From Yamadazyma tenuis (lineage: Eukaryota; Ascomycota; Pichiomycetes; Serinales; Debaryomycetaceae): a DNA stretch of 64,000 nt. The notes below the pieces were generated by a model, which ran no database searches, was not told the origin of the DNA, and was given only the letters and a program-made list of their open reading frames with translations. Location of the stretch: the NCBI RefSeq assembly GCF_029203305.1, contig NC_089461.1, positions 1,922,001 to 1,986,000 on the forward strand. Direction: 5' to 3'. This document shows, piece by piece, positions 10,372 through 18,850 of the stretch. A program made the position numbers and the translations under genes. The first letter of the stretch is position 1, and the number at the start of each line of letters is the position of its first letter.

Positions 10372-10798
10372 TCAGGACTCTGTACAGATGAGCTTCAGTA
10401 TATACATTTATACTACCCTCAATGAATGTTAAATCATGGACAATTGCAACAACATTCCTGGGTATATACACACACATTGACGTAGCCTTCAATTTGCGCA
10501 AAGACTCTAATACGATAGTGGCTGTATACCTCTTTTCTTCTTTCGATGAACGTGACATTTCAGTTGTTTGAATAAGAACCACAGGTATGACTTTGCAACT
10601 TCCTGGCGTATGCAAGATTCTCAATACCTGCATATACCCAAAACATCCACTCAACCCAATAGGGCTGAGCCCTAGGACTGCGGGTCTGAAAATTTTTCCC
10701 ACTTTGTGTCACCTCCTCCTCCTGGCACTGCGACTCGCTCACAAATAATTTTTTCACTACATCAAGTTTTCTACAACTAACGTTACAGATTATTCATA
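10372..10798. other. Intergenic region, PRP16 to RPL42
   Basis: About 430 bp holding the PRP16 3' end and the RPL42 promoter. Open frames here (for example 10349-10702 -) have no family features. The only structured element seen is the inverted repeat at 10660-10674. Confidence 0.5.
10660..10674. promoter_or_regulatory. TAGGGCT inverted repeat in the RPL42 promoter
   Basis: A perfect 7-bp inverted repeat, TAGGGCT-g-AGCCCTA, centred about 130 bp upstream of the RPL42 start. The half-site contains a TAGGG/CCCTA core like sites bound by Tbf1, which drives ribosomal protein genes in Candida-type yeasts. Binding is inferred from the motif and its position only. Confidence 0.5.
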
Positions 10799-11297
10799 AT
10801 GGGTATGTACAAAGCTATCGTCTACACGGGCATGACACCAACCACCAGAGCATAGTGCACCTCCAGCACCTCCACAGAGCCTCCAGTCCACTCGAGGTCC
10901 ATCTTGTTAAGAAGCTGAATCTGCCCACAACTCCAATGTCAAACCCAACTTCAATTTCCTCCACGTACTAACATATGTAGTTAATATTCCAAAGACTAGA
11001 AAGACCTACTGTAAAGGTAAGGAATGTCGTAAACACACCCAGCACAAGGTCACTCAATACAAGGCTGGTAAGGCTTCCTTGTTTGCTCAAGGTAAGAGAA
11101 GATATGACCGTAAGCAAAGTGGTTACGGTGGTCAAACCAAGCCTGTGTTTAAGAAGAAGGCCAAGACTACCAAGAAGGTTGTGTTGAGATTGGAATGTGT
11201 CAACTGTAAGACCAAGTTGCAATTGTCATTGAAGAGATGTAAGCACTTTGAATTGGGTGGAAACAAGAAACAAAAAGGTCAAGCTTTGCAATTTTAA
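10799..11297 (+). CDS. RPL42: 60S ribosomal protein L42 (eL42/L44e), one intron
   Basis: Large-subunit ribosomal protein near the E site. Spliced from exon 1 (10799-10802, ATGG) and exon 2 (10981-11297), giving 106 residues, the usual length. The intron (10803-10980) begins GTATGT, has TACTAAC at 10966-10972 and ends TAG. An intron right after the start codon is typical of yeast RPL42. The protein begins [20 protein letters not shown], and its CxxC pairs (C-R-L-E-C-V-N-C region) form the zinc site. Residue 56 is Pro (GGQTKP), the form linked with cycloheximide sensitivity; Gln56 is the resistant form. The intron splits the start codon from the rest, so a simple ORF search sees only 72 codons. 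Confidence 0.96.
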
Positions 11298-11638
11298 GGT
11301 TTATTATATATCTTATTCATGTATACTTAAGAATAAACTAATCATTGATAGAGGTAGTAGAAGTTGTAGGAATGTCAGCATGACTAAGACATGAAAAATT
11401 GAAGATTTTTGAACGGACACGTCCCTAACCGCTTGGAGATGAATCAGAAACCGTCTCCAGTTGCTCAGGGGTTCATAAGAGTGAATCCTGGTGGTATCGG
11501 TCAGTATTAGCTCATATGAAATGCCTTTCGAATACATAGCTGTATCTTAATTGGGGAATCAAATGGGTATCGGGAGTGCTCTTACCTATTATTCGGTGTG
11601 AACGCCGCCTAAATCCGCCTCGGTTTTAGACTAAGGAT
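11298..11638. other. Intergenic region, RPL42 to tRNA-Trp
   Basis: About 340 bp without a supported gene. It should hold the RPL42 3' end and the tRNA upstream region. I looked for snoRNA C/D boxes and saw none that were convincing. Confidence 0.45.
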
Positions 11639-11711
11639 GGTGCGGTGGCTCAATTGGCAGAGCTTTGGTTTCCAACACCAAGGGTTGCAGGTTCAAGTCC
11701 TGTCCGTGCCA
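11639..11711 (+). tRNA. tRNA-Trp (anticodon CCA), intronless
   Basis: A 73-nt cloverleaf. The acceptor stem GGTGCGG pairs with CCGTGCC (two G-U pairs). The D-arm is GCTC/GAGC with GG in the loop. The anticodon stem TTGGT/ACCAA encloses the loop TTCCAAC, giving anticodon CCA (Trp). The T-arm GCAGG/CCTGT has loop TTCAAGT. The A box (TGGCTCAATTGG) and B box (GGTTCAAGTCC) are both intact. CCA is not encoded, as expected for a eukaryote, and a T5 run at 11721-11725 can end Pol III transcription. There is no intron, whereas S. cerevisiae tRNA-Trp genes carry one. Confidence 0.95.
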
Positions 11712-11885
11712 CACCTTATATTTTTGGTTTTTTAGCCCTAATCTATCCTGTTTGTTATCAAGCTTACATTCACCTAGTTCGTATACATATATACTTGGTA
11801 TCTTATCCAATCGTTTATTTTTGTGCAAAACACCAGGGTTTTTAACACCACATCAAAAGTGAGACTATTTAATTGACTACCCAAC

Positions 11886-14800
11886 CTACTTCAAACTGGG
11901 TTCCTCATCGCTTTGATCATCAATATCAAACAATCGGGCATCCGAGTCGATCTCTGCCGGCTCGTTGTCAAACCCATTGTCCTCGTTGAGGTTGTCGGAA
12001 AACTGCTGATGGAAATCCTCTGTATCTCCGTGTTCCAATTCATCATCATAGTTGTCCCTAAAATTTCCGAACAACTCTTCTTCATCATTGTCGATGTCAG
12101 GAACACTCACATAGTTCCGCCGACCAGCACCTCCGCCAAACACCTGCGAGACCACTCTTTCAAATATGGCTTTGTCAACTTTTCTCAAGGTCTTGAAAGT
12201 TGCAATCACCACTGCCACAGCGAAAATACCTCCTCTGACAACAGAGTTGACGGCCTTGTCCACCAGGTTGTTTTCAATGGGGTGGAAGTCCAACTCGTCG
12301 TCATCCAACCGGATTTGTCCCAACTGCTTGAATCCTCCGTTTCGGCGAATTCCTCTATCATACACAAACCAGGTTGCAAATATGAACACCGCCAAAGGTA
12401 TACCAATGATCAAGAGAAGCTTACCAATGCCCACATCTCTTCCGTAGTACTCGTTGAACTGTTTGGTTTTTCCGGGACAAGCTTGTGGCACAAATGCATC
12501 AAATTGTTTACCAGCCTGGCAGGTTGACAAGGGGATCTTTCTGTACCCGGTGGGTTCAAAGTACTGGAACGCATCATTCTTGCACATTTCCTTCTTGTGA
12601 TCCGAAGGTGATAATCCCTTGACTAACTTACAGGTGTTGTCGCCATCTCTAAAGTAGTTGTAATCGCATTCATAGTCTTGTCTGGTACAAGAACAGTTTT
12701 TAGTGACCTTGAAACCCTCACTCAATGGGGCCATTCCAATGAAACAGTCGGTGTGAGATGAGGATCTCCTCAAGTATTTGGCTTCGTGCCCAAACAAGCA
12801 GTCGTTCACTCCGTTGGGATGTTTTGGCGACCAGTATTCGAAATCATCATTGCTGGGATTATCCAAATCCAATTGACACTGTCTTTGGTGAATGTCGGTA
12901 AAGTCGATGGTATAGGCAACACTGTCTGCATCCTTTTCAGCAAACACAATGAACTTTCTCGAGTTGTCGCTTGGAACCGTTGCCAAGTCTTTGATATCCA
13001 CTTCATCGTCGGCAAACTTGAAGTTGATCCACTTCTTTCCTTCATCTAAAGAATACGACAATTCGTTTGTCTTACCGTCTTTTACCAACACAATAATGCT
13101 TCCTCTGTCACCATACTCCCACATGTAAGCACCCTTTTTGATTTCTTTCCAAGTCAAACCTCCATCACGAGTTAAAAACGTATCTCCAGTGCTCTTTTTA
13201 GTCAAATGAGATCCAACGTTTCCAATTCCAATCATAATTCCAATTGCCGAAGGTGAAGAAAAGGTGTCTCGGTAATCAGCTCTCTCAGTGAAACTGTGCA
13301 AGTTAAGCGAACAGTCCTTGATTGTCTTACCACCACACTTATATTTCTTGCCCTTTGAATCGACAGTGGGAGGCTCGATATAGTTCCACTCTCCTCCGTC
13401 GTTATGGGAAATCATCGTCTTTAGCTTTTTTTCCGAGTCTTCTTTGTAATTGGAAACAACGTTTGCAACCAAAATCCCTTCAATTCCCTGAATCCTGTCG
13501 TAGTCCACAAATCCAACTGTATTACGGTTGACATGATCTAACGTCAAAGCATACGAGGTTCCATTGGAATTTGACTTCAAGATAGCGCCATATTCATCTC
13601 CCTTTTTCGACTGGGTGGTTACGTGCATGAATATGGAACCGGTAGCAGCGTCCAAAACAGTGAAAGCCTGTTTGATGTCGATGTTCAAATCACGAGGAAA
13701 AGCTGCTTTAGCAAAGGTCGATCCGTCAACAGTTACCATGGCCGTTAAGGTACCTTCTTTGTCATCCACAGCACCAACAATAACGTAGTTACCGGAGATG
13801 GCATATCCCACAATGCCTTTGGCTAACACCTTTTCGGTCTTGAAGTTGTCAGTTGTTGACACCAACTTAAGCTGTTTGGATTCTTTGTCAATCACCGAGC
13901 AGAAGATCAAATTTTCACTCTTCTCGGCTTCTTTCAAGATTGGCCCCACAAAGTCACACTTGACAATATCCTCTCTCAATGTAGTAAATATTTCACCTCC
14001 GGTGGTTGTAATGTAAGCAGTGGACTTACAGTTGTCCAGGAAGATATCTCCACACCCTAGTTCAGTATTAGCTCCGTACCAAATGAATTGATCAACCGAC
14101 TCTTTATGAAAAGAAACGTATGGATTCTGAGCACTCAAACGAGAAGGCGCTTTGTACCGCATGTACGAGTTCCCAGCATCAGTAGACACAAAGAAGATTT
14201 CGGAATTGGTTACCAAAACAATTTGACCAGGAACAGAGCCCATGAAATACGCCAAAACCTCCTCATACATTGGAGCCTTGACAAACTTCGTACCTCCAGT
14301 TCTGGATGCGTAGAGTCTGTTATCAGAAGTTCTGACAATGATGTTTTCACCTCTGTAATCATCACCTTGTTCAAAGTAAGTGTACTCGGTCATCTTTCCT
14401 TCAAAAGAAAACTTAGAAACCTCAATCTTCTTGCTCTTATCCTTATCCTTGTCGTCCTTGTCGATGTAGTCGGAACACTTCAATTTGTGCTCGGAAATAA
14501 ACTGCTTGAACGACTTCTTGCCAATACTACATTCGTTTCCATCTGCTAACACTTTGTCAGGAAGGCTTAACTCTTTCACTTTCTGGGTTCGGCACATTTC
14601 TCCAATGACTTTCTTGTCGGGTTCACAGGATCCACCTTTTTTAGAAACCTTGAATCCAGGAGCACATTCAAAGTCCTGGTCAGAACAGTCACAAGATTCG
14701 TCATAAACAGTGACATCTTCGTAAAGAGTAGCTGCAAAGCATTTAGACTCTGCCTTTCTTCTCTTGAACTTCTCACGGTGTCCGTACATACACAAAGGCT

Positions 14801-16571
14801 TCTTATCGTCGGCAGCCACTCTGGCGTAGACCTGCTCAAAGTCATCCTTCAGACACTTTTTGTCGTAGGCTTCACTAAAATCCAACGAGTACAACACTTC
14901 GCTGAAGTCATAGTCTCCAGTCTTTTCTGGAGTGTTGTCAATTAACCCAGTGATGAGGAAATGTGTACCAGTTCCATCAACGGTTGTGGATACAGAGAGC
15001 GGAAAGAAAGCCACATCCAACTCCTTACTATCCCAGCTCAAACCTTGGTCGAGAGAGTAGTAAAGTGTGTTGGTGCTGCCTTGTTTCTTTCCAAAGTACG
15101 GAAGGGCCACGATGATATTTCCCAAGTCTCCAAACGAGTACATACACGGTTTATCAAGGGCCTGTTTCCACGAAGCCCCTCCATCACGGGAAATGAACGT
15201 TCTCATGTGCTCAAACCCGTGATCTAGTTTCTTGCCGGTGTTTCCAACTCCCAATACAATACCTGGAGTTGGGCCAGTCACAAACTTCCCTTCCCCGTCC
15301 ATTTGACTCGAGGTCAACAAGTGCAAAGAGCAGTCATCTCCAGTACAAGATTCGTCGTCCACCTTCAACGGGTTCCAGTCCTTACCATCGTTGAAGGAAA
15401 TCTGCGAAATCACGTCTTTGTCGGCCCCACCACCCATAATCAAATCAATAAGAGAGGGTTTGTCTTTAGTGTCCTTCGAATCCTTACCAAAAACATCCGA
15501 CAACCAAACACCATCAATGGTTTGAATTTTCTCGAATTCCTGATTGGCAACGTTTTCAGCTACCTTCTTGAATCTTAAACCGGAAGAGTCAGAAGCATAC
15601 ACTGTTGAGTAGCTACCCATTGAAAGAAAGTTCGTGAAAGGGGTTACAGAAATAAACAAACCCAGGGCAGAAGAGGGCAAGAAGTTCATGGCACCGTACG
15701 CCACCTCCGACTGCAAGTCGGCCGCGTTGAACGTTTCTCCGTCTTTGGACACCAAAAGTGTCACTTTGGACTTAGAGTTGTACTTGTCGTTTCTCACCAC
15801 CGCTGTGATGAAGTTCAGCAGAACCCGGATATCAAGCAACCGGCCAGACTTCGAGAAGCCATGGTTCAATACCTTCTTGGTTTTAAAATGGTCGTCTGAA
15901 CTCACCAATAGCGACTCCACCACATGTCCAAACGAGTTGATTTTGTCTTCAATACAAAAAATCCGATCTTCAGGACCCTTCATAATGCTGCTGGACATCA
16001 AAAAAGTACACTTGGAAACGTCGACGTTCACCGGAGTCAACGGGTCGGTGTCCAAGTTCTTTGAGTAGAACACCAGGCTCTTACAGCTTTCTGCCAGTTG
16101 ATGCTTACCGCATTGAATGTATTCCACCATCACCTTGGCAGGATCTTTGAAATTGGGTAAGAACCGTGGGGGCTCCACAATGTCGAAGCCTTCCTTGATT
16201 TGTATCTCAAATTTCTTCCACGAAAGCCCTTTATCCAGACTATAGTAGTGGGTTTTCCCGGTAGTAGAAGCGTAGACTTTAGAGGAATCAAATGCATTTC
16301 TTTGTAAGAAGAAGATGGAGTCATTGTCGTCAATTCCTTTCACAGGGCCCCATTTATTGCCTCTGTCGGTGGAAATTGAGACTTTCAAGTCTCGTAACAC
16401 CAATACATTGGGAGAATCTTCCAAGTATAGATACTCTTGTGCCACCAGTGATTCTCTATTCACGGAGATTTTGGGCTCGAATTTCCCCTCTGCAAATGGC
16501 AAATACAACAATGCCACAAGCAACACCACGATGTTGCCTGGAAGTCTCATTTTGTGGATTGAGAATTGCAA
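11886..16571 (-). CDS. VPS10: Vacuolar sorting receptor Vps10 (sortilin family)
   Basis: Type I membrane receptor that carries carboxypeptidase Y and other hydrolases from the late Golgi to the endosome and is recycled by retromer. The protein is 1,561 residues (S. cerevisiae Vps10 is about 1,580). It has an N-terminal hydrophobic signal (residues about 9-29, GNIVVLLVALLYLPFAEG) and two tandem Vps10 beta-propeller domains. Each carries Asp-box-like repeats (S-x-D-x-G-x-x-W) and ends in a Cys-rich 10CC module. One membrane segment (LLLIIGIPLAVFIFATWFVY) follows, then an acidic cytosolic tail of roughly 150 residues. Met8 (MRLPGN) is an alternative start that keeps the signal. Reading frame is intact. 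Confidence 0.96.
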   Translation of the reverse strand: MQFSIHKMRLPGNIVVLLVALLYLPFAEGKFEPKISVNRESLVAQEYLYLEDSPNVLVLRDLKVSISTDRGNKWGPVKGIDDNDSIFFLQRNAFDSSKVYASTTGKTHYYSLDKGLSWKKFEIQIKEGFDIVEPPRFLPNFKDPAKVMVEYIQCGKHQLAESCKSLVFYSKNLDTDPLTPVNVDVSKCTFLMSSSIMKGPEDRIFCIEDKINSFGHVVESLLVSSDDHFKTKKVLNHGFSKSGRLLDIRVLLNFITAVVRNDKYNSKSKVTLLVSKDGETFNAADLQSEVAYGAMNFLPSSALGLFISVTPFTNFLSMGSYSTVYASDSSGLRFKKVAENVANQEFEKIQTIDGVWLSDVFGKDSKDTKDKPSLIDLIMGGGADKDVISQISFNDGKDWNPLKVDDESCTGDDCSLHLLTSSQMDGEGKFVTGPTPGIVLGVGNTGKKLDHGFEHMRTFISRDGGASWKQALDKPCMYSFGDLGNIIVALPYFGKKQGSTNTLYYSLDQGLSWDSKELDVAFFPLSVSTTVDGTGTHFLITGLIDNTPEKTGDYDFSEVLYSLDFSEAYDKKCLKDDFEQVYARVAADDKKPLCMYGHREKFKRRKAESKCFAATLYEDVTVYDESCDCSDQDFECAPGFKVSKKGGSCEPDKKVIGEMCRTQKVKELSLPDKVLADGNECSIGKKSFKQFISEHKLKCSDYIDKDDKDKDKSKKIEVSKFSFEGKMTEYTYFEQGDDYRGENIIVRTSDNRLYASRTGGTKFVKAPMYEEVLAYFMGSVPGQIVLVTNSEIFFVSTDAGNSYMRYKAPSRLSAQNPYVSFHKESVDQFIWYGANTELGCGDIFLDNCKSTAYITTTGGEIFTTLREDIVKCDFVGPILKEAEKSENLIFCSVIDKESKQLKLVSTTDNFKTEKVLAKGIVGYAISGNYVIVGAVDDKEGTLTAMVTVDGSTFAKAAFPRDLNIDIKQAFTVLDAATGSIFMHVTTQSKKGDEYGAILKSNSNGTSYALTLDHVNRNTVGFVDYDRIQGIEGILVANVVSNYKEDSEKKLKTMISHNDGGEWNYIEPPTVDSKGKKYKCGGKTIKDCSLNLHSFTERADYRDTFSSPSAIGIMIGIGNVGSHLTKKSTGDTFLTRDGGLTWKEIKKGAYMWEYGDRGSIIVLVKDGKTNELSYSLDEGKKWINFKFADDEVDIKDLATVPSDNSRKFIVFAEKDADSVAYTIDFTDIHQRQCQLDLDNPSNDDFEYWSPKHPNGVNDCLFGHEAKYLRRSSSHTDCFIGMAPLSEGFKVTKNCSCTRQDYECDYNYFRDGDNTCKLVKGLSPSDHKKEMCKNDAFQYFEPTGYRKIPLSTCQAGKQFDAFVPQACPGKTKQFNEYYGRDVGIGKLLLIIGIPLAVFIFATWFVYDRGIRRNGGFKQLGQIRLDDDELDFHPIENNLVDKAVNSVVRGGIFAVAVVIATFKTLRKVDKAIFERVVSQVFGGGAGRRNYVSVPDIDNDEEELFGNFRDNYDDELEHGDTEDFHQQFSDNLNEDNGFDNEPAEIDSDARLFDIDDQSDEEPSLK

Positions 16572-16802
16572 TTGAAAAAGATGTACGTTGCTAGCGAATA
16601 TATGGTTTGAGGAAATTCGTTGATACGCACCTTCGCGCTGCCGAAACTATTTACAGCAGTTCAAAGGTGAATGTAATACTGGAATTAACTCTGACCAAGT
16701 CAAAGTTGCGTTCCTACGCCCGTATTGGTAGCATATGGTTCTCAGGACTCGTTATTGCTATTGTTTCTATTGTACAATCTATGTAATTCTCTGATTTCGA
16801 GT

Positions 16803-17280
16803 CTATATATACGGTTCTTCTGGTACACCAAGCGGGATGGTCTGTAGGTGAACCACATACGTTTCTGCATCCACAGAACCTCCGTAGAAGCTGTTTAGTT
16901 TGAACTTGTGGCTGAAAAAACTGTTCAAAAACTGCTTTTCATCTTCTTTCATCACCCGAATAGTGCAACTATGACCATCACCAAGATCCTCGACCTTGAA
17001 GTACAACGCCTGTCCCACAATGCCGTAGAGCTTTCCAATTCCGGCAGAAATGATGGCCGTCCATGTGAGGATGTCGATGTTCACGGATTCAAACTCATCT
17101 TCACCTTGATGGGCCTCAACGTATGTGGGGCTAAATCGGCTAGAAACAAAACCGTTAGTACATGGAGTAATTAGAGAGTCTCTGTGTAGGACTTTGCACA
17201 TACAGTTTGACTTGCAAGCCTGACCATTCTGGAAGAGAATCACCGGACTCGGGGGAATCTGGTTTGGAGGTTTGCAGCAT
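16803..17280 (-). CDS. POP8: RNase P/MRP subunit Pop8, one intron
   Basis: Protein subunit of nuclear RNase P and RNase MRP, which process tRNA and rRNA precursors. I join exon 1 (17280-17204) to exon 2 (17139-16803). The 64-nt intron starts GTATGT (17203-17198), has TACTAAC at 17160-17154 and ends TAG at 17140. The product is 137 residues (S. cerevisiae Pop8 is 133). It begins with a short acidic tail, then EWSGLQVKLRFSP, and later DILTW and KLYGIVGQ, which match the Pop8 pattern EWxxxxL...TW...YGIFG. The unspliced frame would instead begin in an implausible Cys-rich stretch. Codon 2 is CTG, so Ser in this code. Confidence 0.85.
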
Positions 17281-17523
17281 ATTGGGATGGAGATTTTATG
17301 AGAATGAGATCCAGTCGCACTTTCAAAACTACAAACTAGCTCTGGGTGTGATAGTGTAGAACAAATGGTACCACACTAATGATATACGGGATGAGGCAAC
17401 AGTGTTGTAGAGAATAGAGCTGAGCATGTAAACTTGAATCGGGCAACTCCATTCGCTTTAAAAACATATACAATGCTACGTAGATTTACCAAAGGTTTAT
17501 CACTGGCCAAATACACCAGCTAA

Positions 17524-18285
17524 CTAGTTAAACTTAGGAAGTTGGATCTGGATGTTGTAGCTGTCATAAGACAGGCCCAAAGTTGATACTGTTTCATCGT
17601 CGTTGGACACGTAGGATTTTGTGCTTAGCGAGTCGGCCGCTGGCTGGGTTTCTGGCTCACAAGCTGGTGTGGGAGCCGGAACGGCTACACGAATTGGCAT
17701 TGAAGCAGGATGACCGGCTCCAAAAGATCTGGATAATTTGGTATTCTTAGGGGCCGGGCTCGCTTGCTGGAACCCCAATGGCTGCCATCTTAGAGCTTTG
17801 CTGCCTTCTTGGGGAGCATAATTCATGTTGGGAATACCAAGTGGATAAGGACCATAGAAGTTCGAGTTGAGTAGCGCTGGGGGCACAGGAATGGCTCCTT
17901 GTGGCACCTTCTTTCCGTGTTCCACAGCGACTATCCGTGACCCAGCTGGAAGCTGTAAGAATCCGGGGTAGCAGTTTGGAGCAAATGGCATATTTTCTGG
18001 ACACACTGTGATGGGATAGGAGTATACGCCCGGGATTGGAAACCTGACAGGGGCGTTTTCGTAGCCTGAAAGTTGGGAGATCAAATCGAGCAGGGAAGTT
18101 TGGGTTGGGGTTTGGGGTGTCTTGAACCTGTTTCTTCTGGGATTGAAGTTGGGTTTTTGGGGAAGAGTTCTGCCTGGCTGTTGTAGGTCGGGTGGGAACA
18201 ATTCGTCCAACTTGGAGCCCAAGTCTATTTTCTGGGATGTTTTGAGCAGTAAAAGGGTATCAATCGAGTATGTGGTCTTTGCCAT
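17524..18285 (-). CDS. Probable eIF4E-binding protein (Caf20/4E-T-like N-terminus)
   Basis: 253-residue, Pro-rich, largely disordered protein. Residues 6-12 (YSIDTLL) match the eIF4E-binding consensus Y-x4-L-hydrophobic exactly. The motif sits at the extreme N-terminus and is followed by LLKTSQKIDL, much like S. cerevisiae Caf20 (MIKYTIDELFQLK) and the N-terminus of 4E-T. The rest has no domain I recognise: a basic patch near residues 45-60 (NFNPRRNRFK), then Pro-rich segments and an acidic, Ser-rich tail. Inferred role: repression or local control of cap-dependent translation through eIF4E. It is clearly not a full-length Caf20 homologue, and only the motif supports the call. Confidence 0.55.
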   Translation of the reverse strand: MAKTTYSIDTLLLLKTSQKIDLGSKLDELFPPDLQQPGRTLPQKPNFNPRRNRFKTPQTPTQTSLLDLISQLSGYENAPVRFPIPGVYSYPITVCPENMPFAPNCYPGFLQLPAGSRIVAVEHGKKVPQGAIPVPPALLNSNFYGPYPLGIPNMNYAPQEGSKALRWQPLGFQQASPAPKNTKLSRSFGAGHPASMPIRVAVPAPTPACEPETQPAADSLSTKSYVSNDDETVSTLGLSYDSYNIQIQLPKFN

Positions 18286-18850
18286 CGGGAAATAATGGAA
18301 GAAGATGTTTGTGGATTGGGTGCAAAATTTGGAAAGCGCGAGACTTCGACAAGAGGATTGAGATAGAATTGAGAGGGTCTTTATTGACGGTGGAGGTGGT
18401 GGCCCGGTTGTTTACTGAGTGACTTTGTGGCATTCAGTTGAACACGATAGTGCTTGGCCAGATACCAAAATACCTCAATAGCTCAACAAAGTAGTAGAAA
18501 CATGAGAAGGATGTGAGAAGGATGTGAGAGAAACATGAAAAGACAAGAGCAAAGGCACACACACGACAAGTACATGAAAACAACACGAATCCCAAAGCAG
18601 TTTGTACATGTTAATCGTTATTTGCTTTTCGGTGGGTTTTGGGTCTGAAGTTCTGACCCATACATCTCCAAACTGAAAACAGGTATTATTAGAAATAACA
18701 ATAGTAGTGTAAGGAAATACAAGTATCAAACCACAAGGACCACTCTAACTCCTAGACTTTCTTTACAATTAGGCTTTGTGCTGTATTCGCTACTTATCTG
18801 CGCTTCGCAGCTCACAATTCGCAGCTCATCTGAAAATCATTTCACACACA
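18286..18850. other. Divergent promoter region, eIF4E-binding protein and PRP40
   Basis: About 565 bp between two divergent genes. A short direct repeat (gagaaggatgt twice near 18504-18526) and a repeated ttcgcagctca near 18798-18825 are visible. The latter lies just before the PRP40 start. No gene was seen. Confidence 0.5.

Noticed and set aside
10349..10757. Minus-strand ORFs upstream of RPL42
   Set aside because: They overlap the PRP16 stop and the RPL42 promoter and show no family features.
11631..11862. Short ORFs over the tRNA-Trp gene
   Set aside because: They coincide with a complete cloverleaf and Pol III boxes, so they are not coding.
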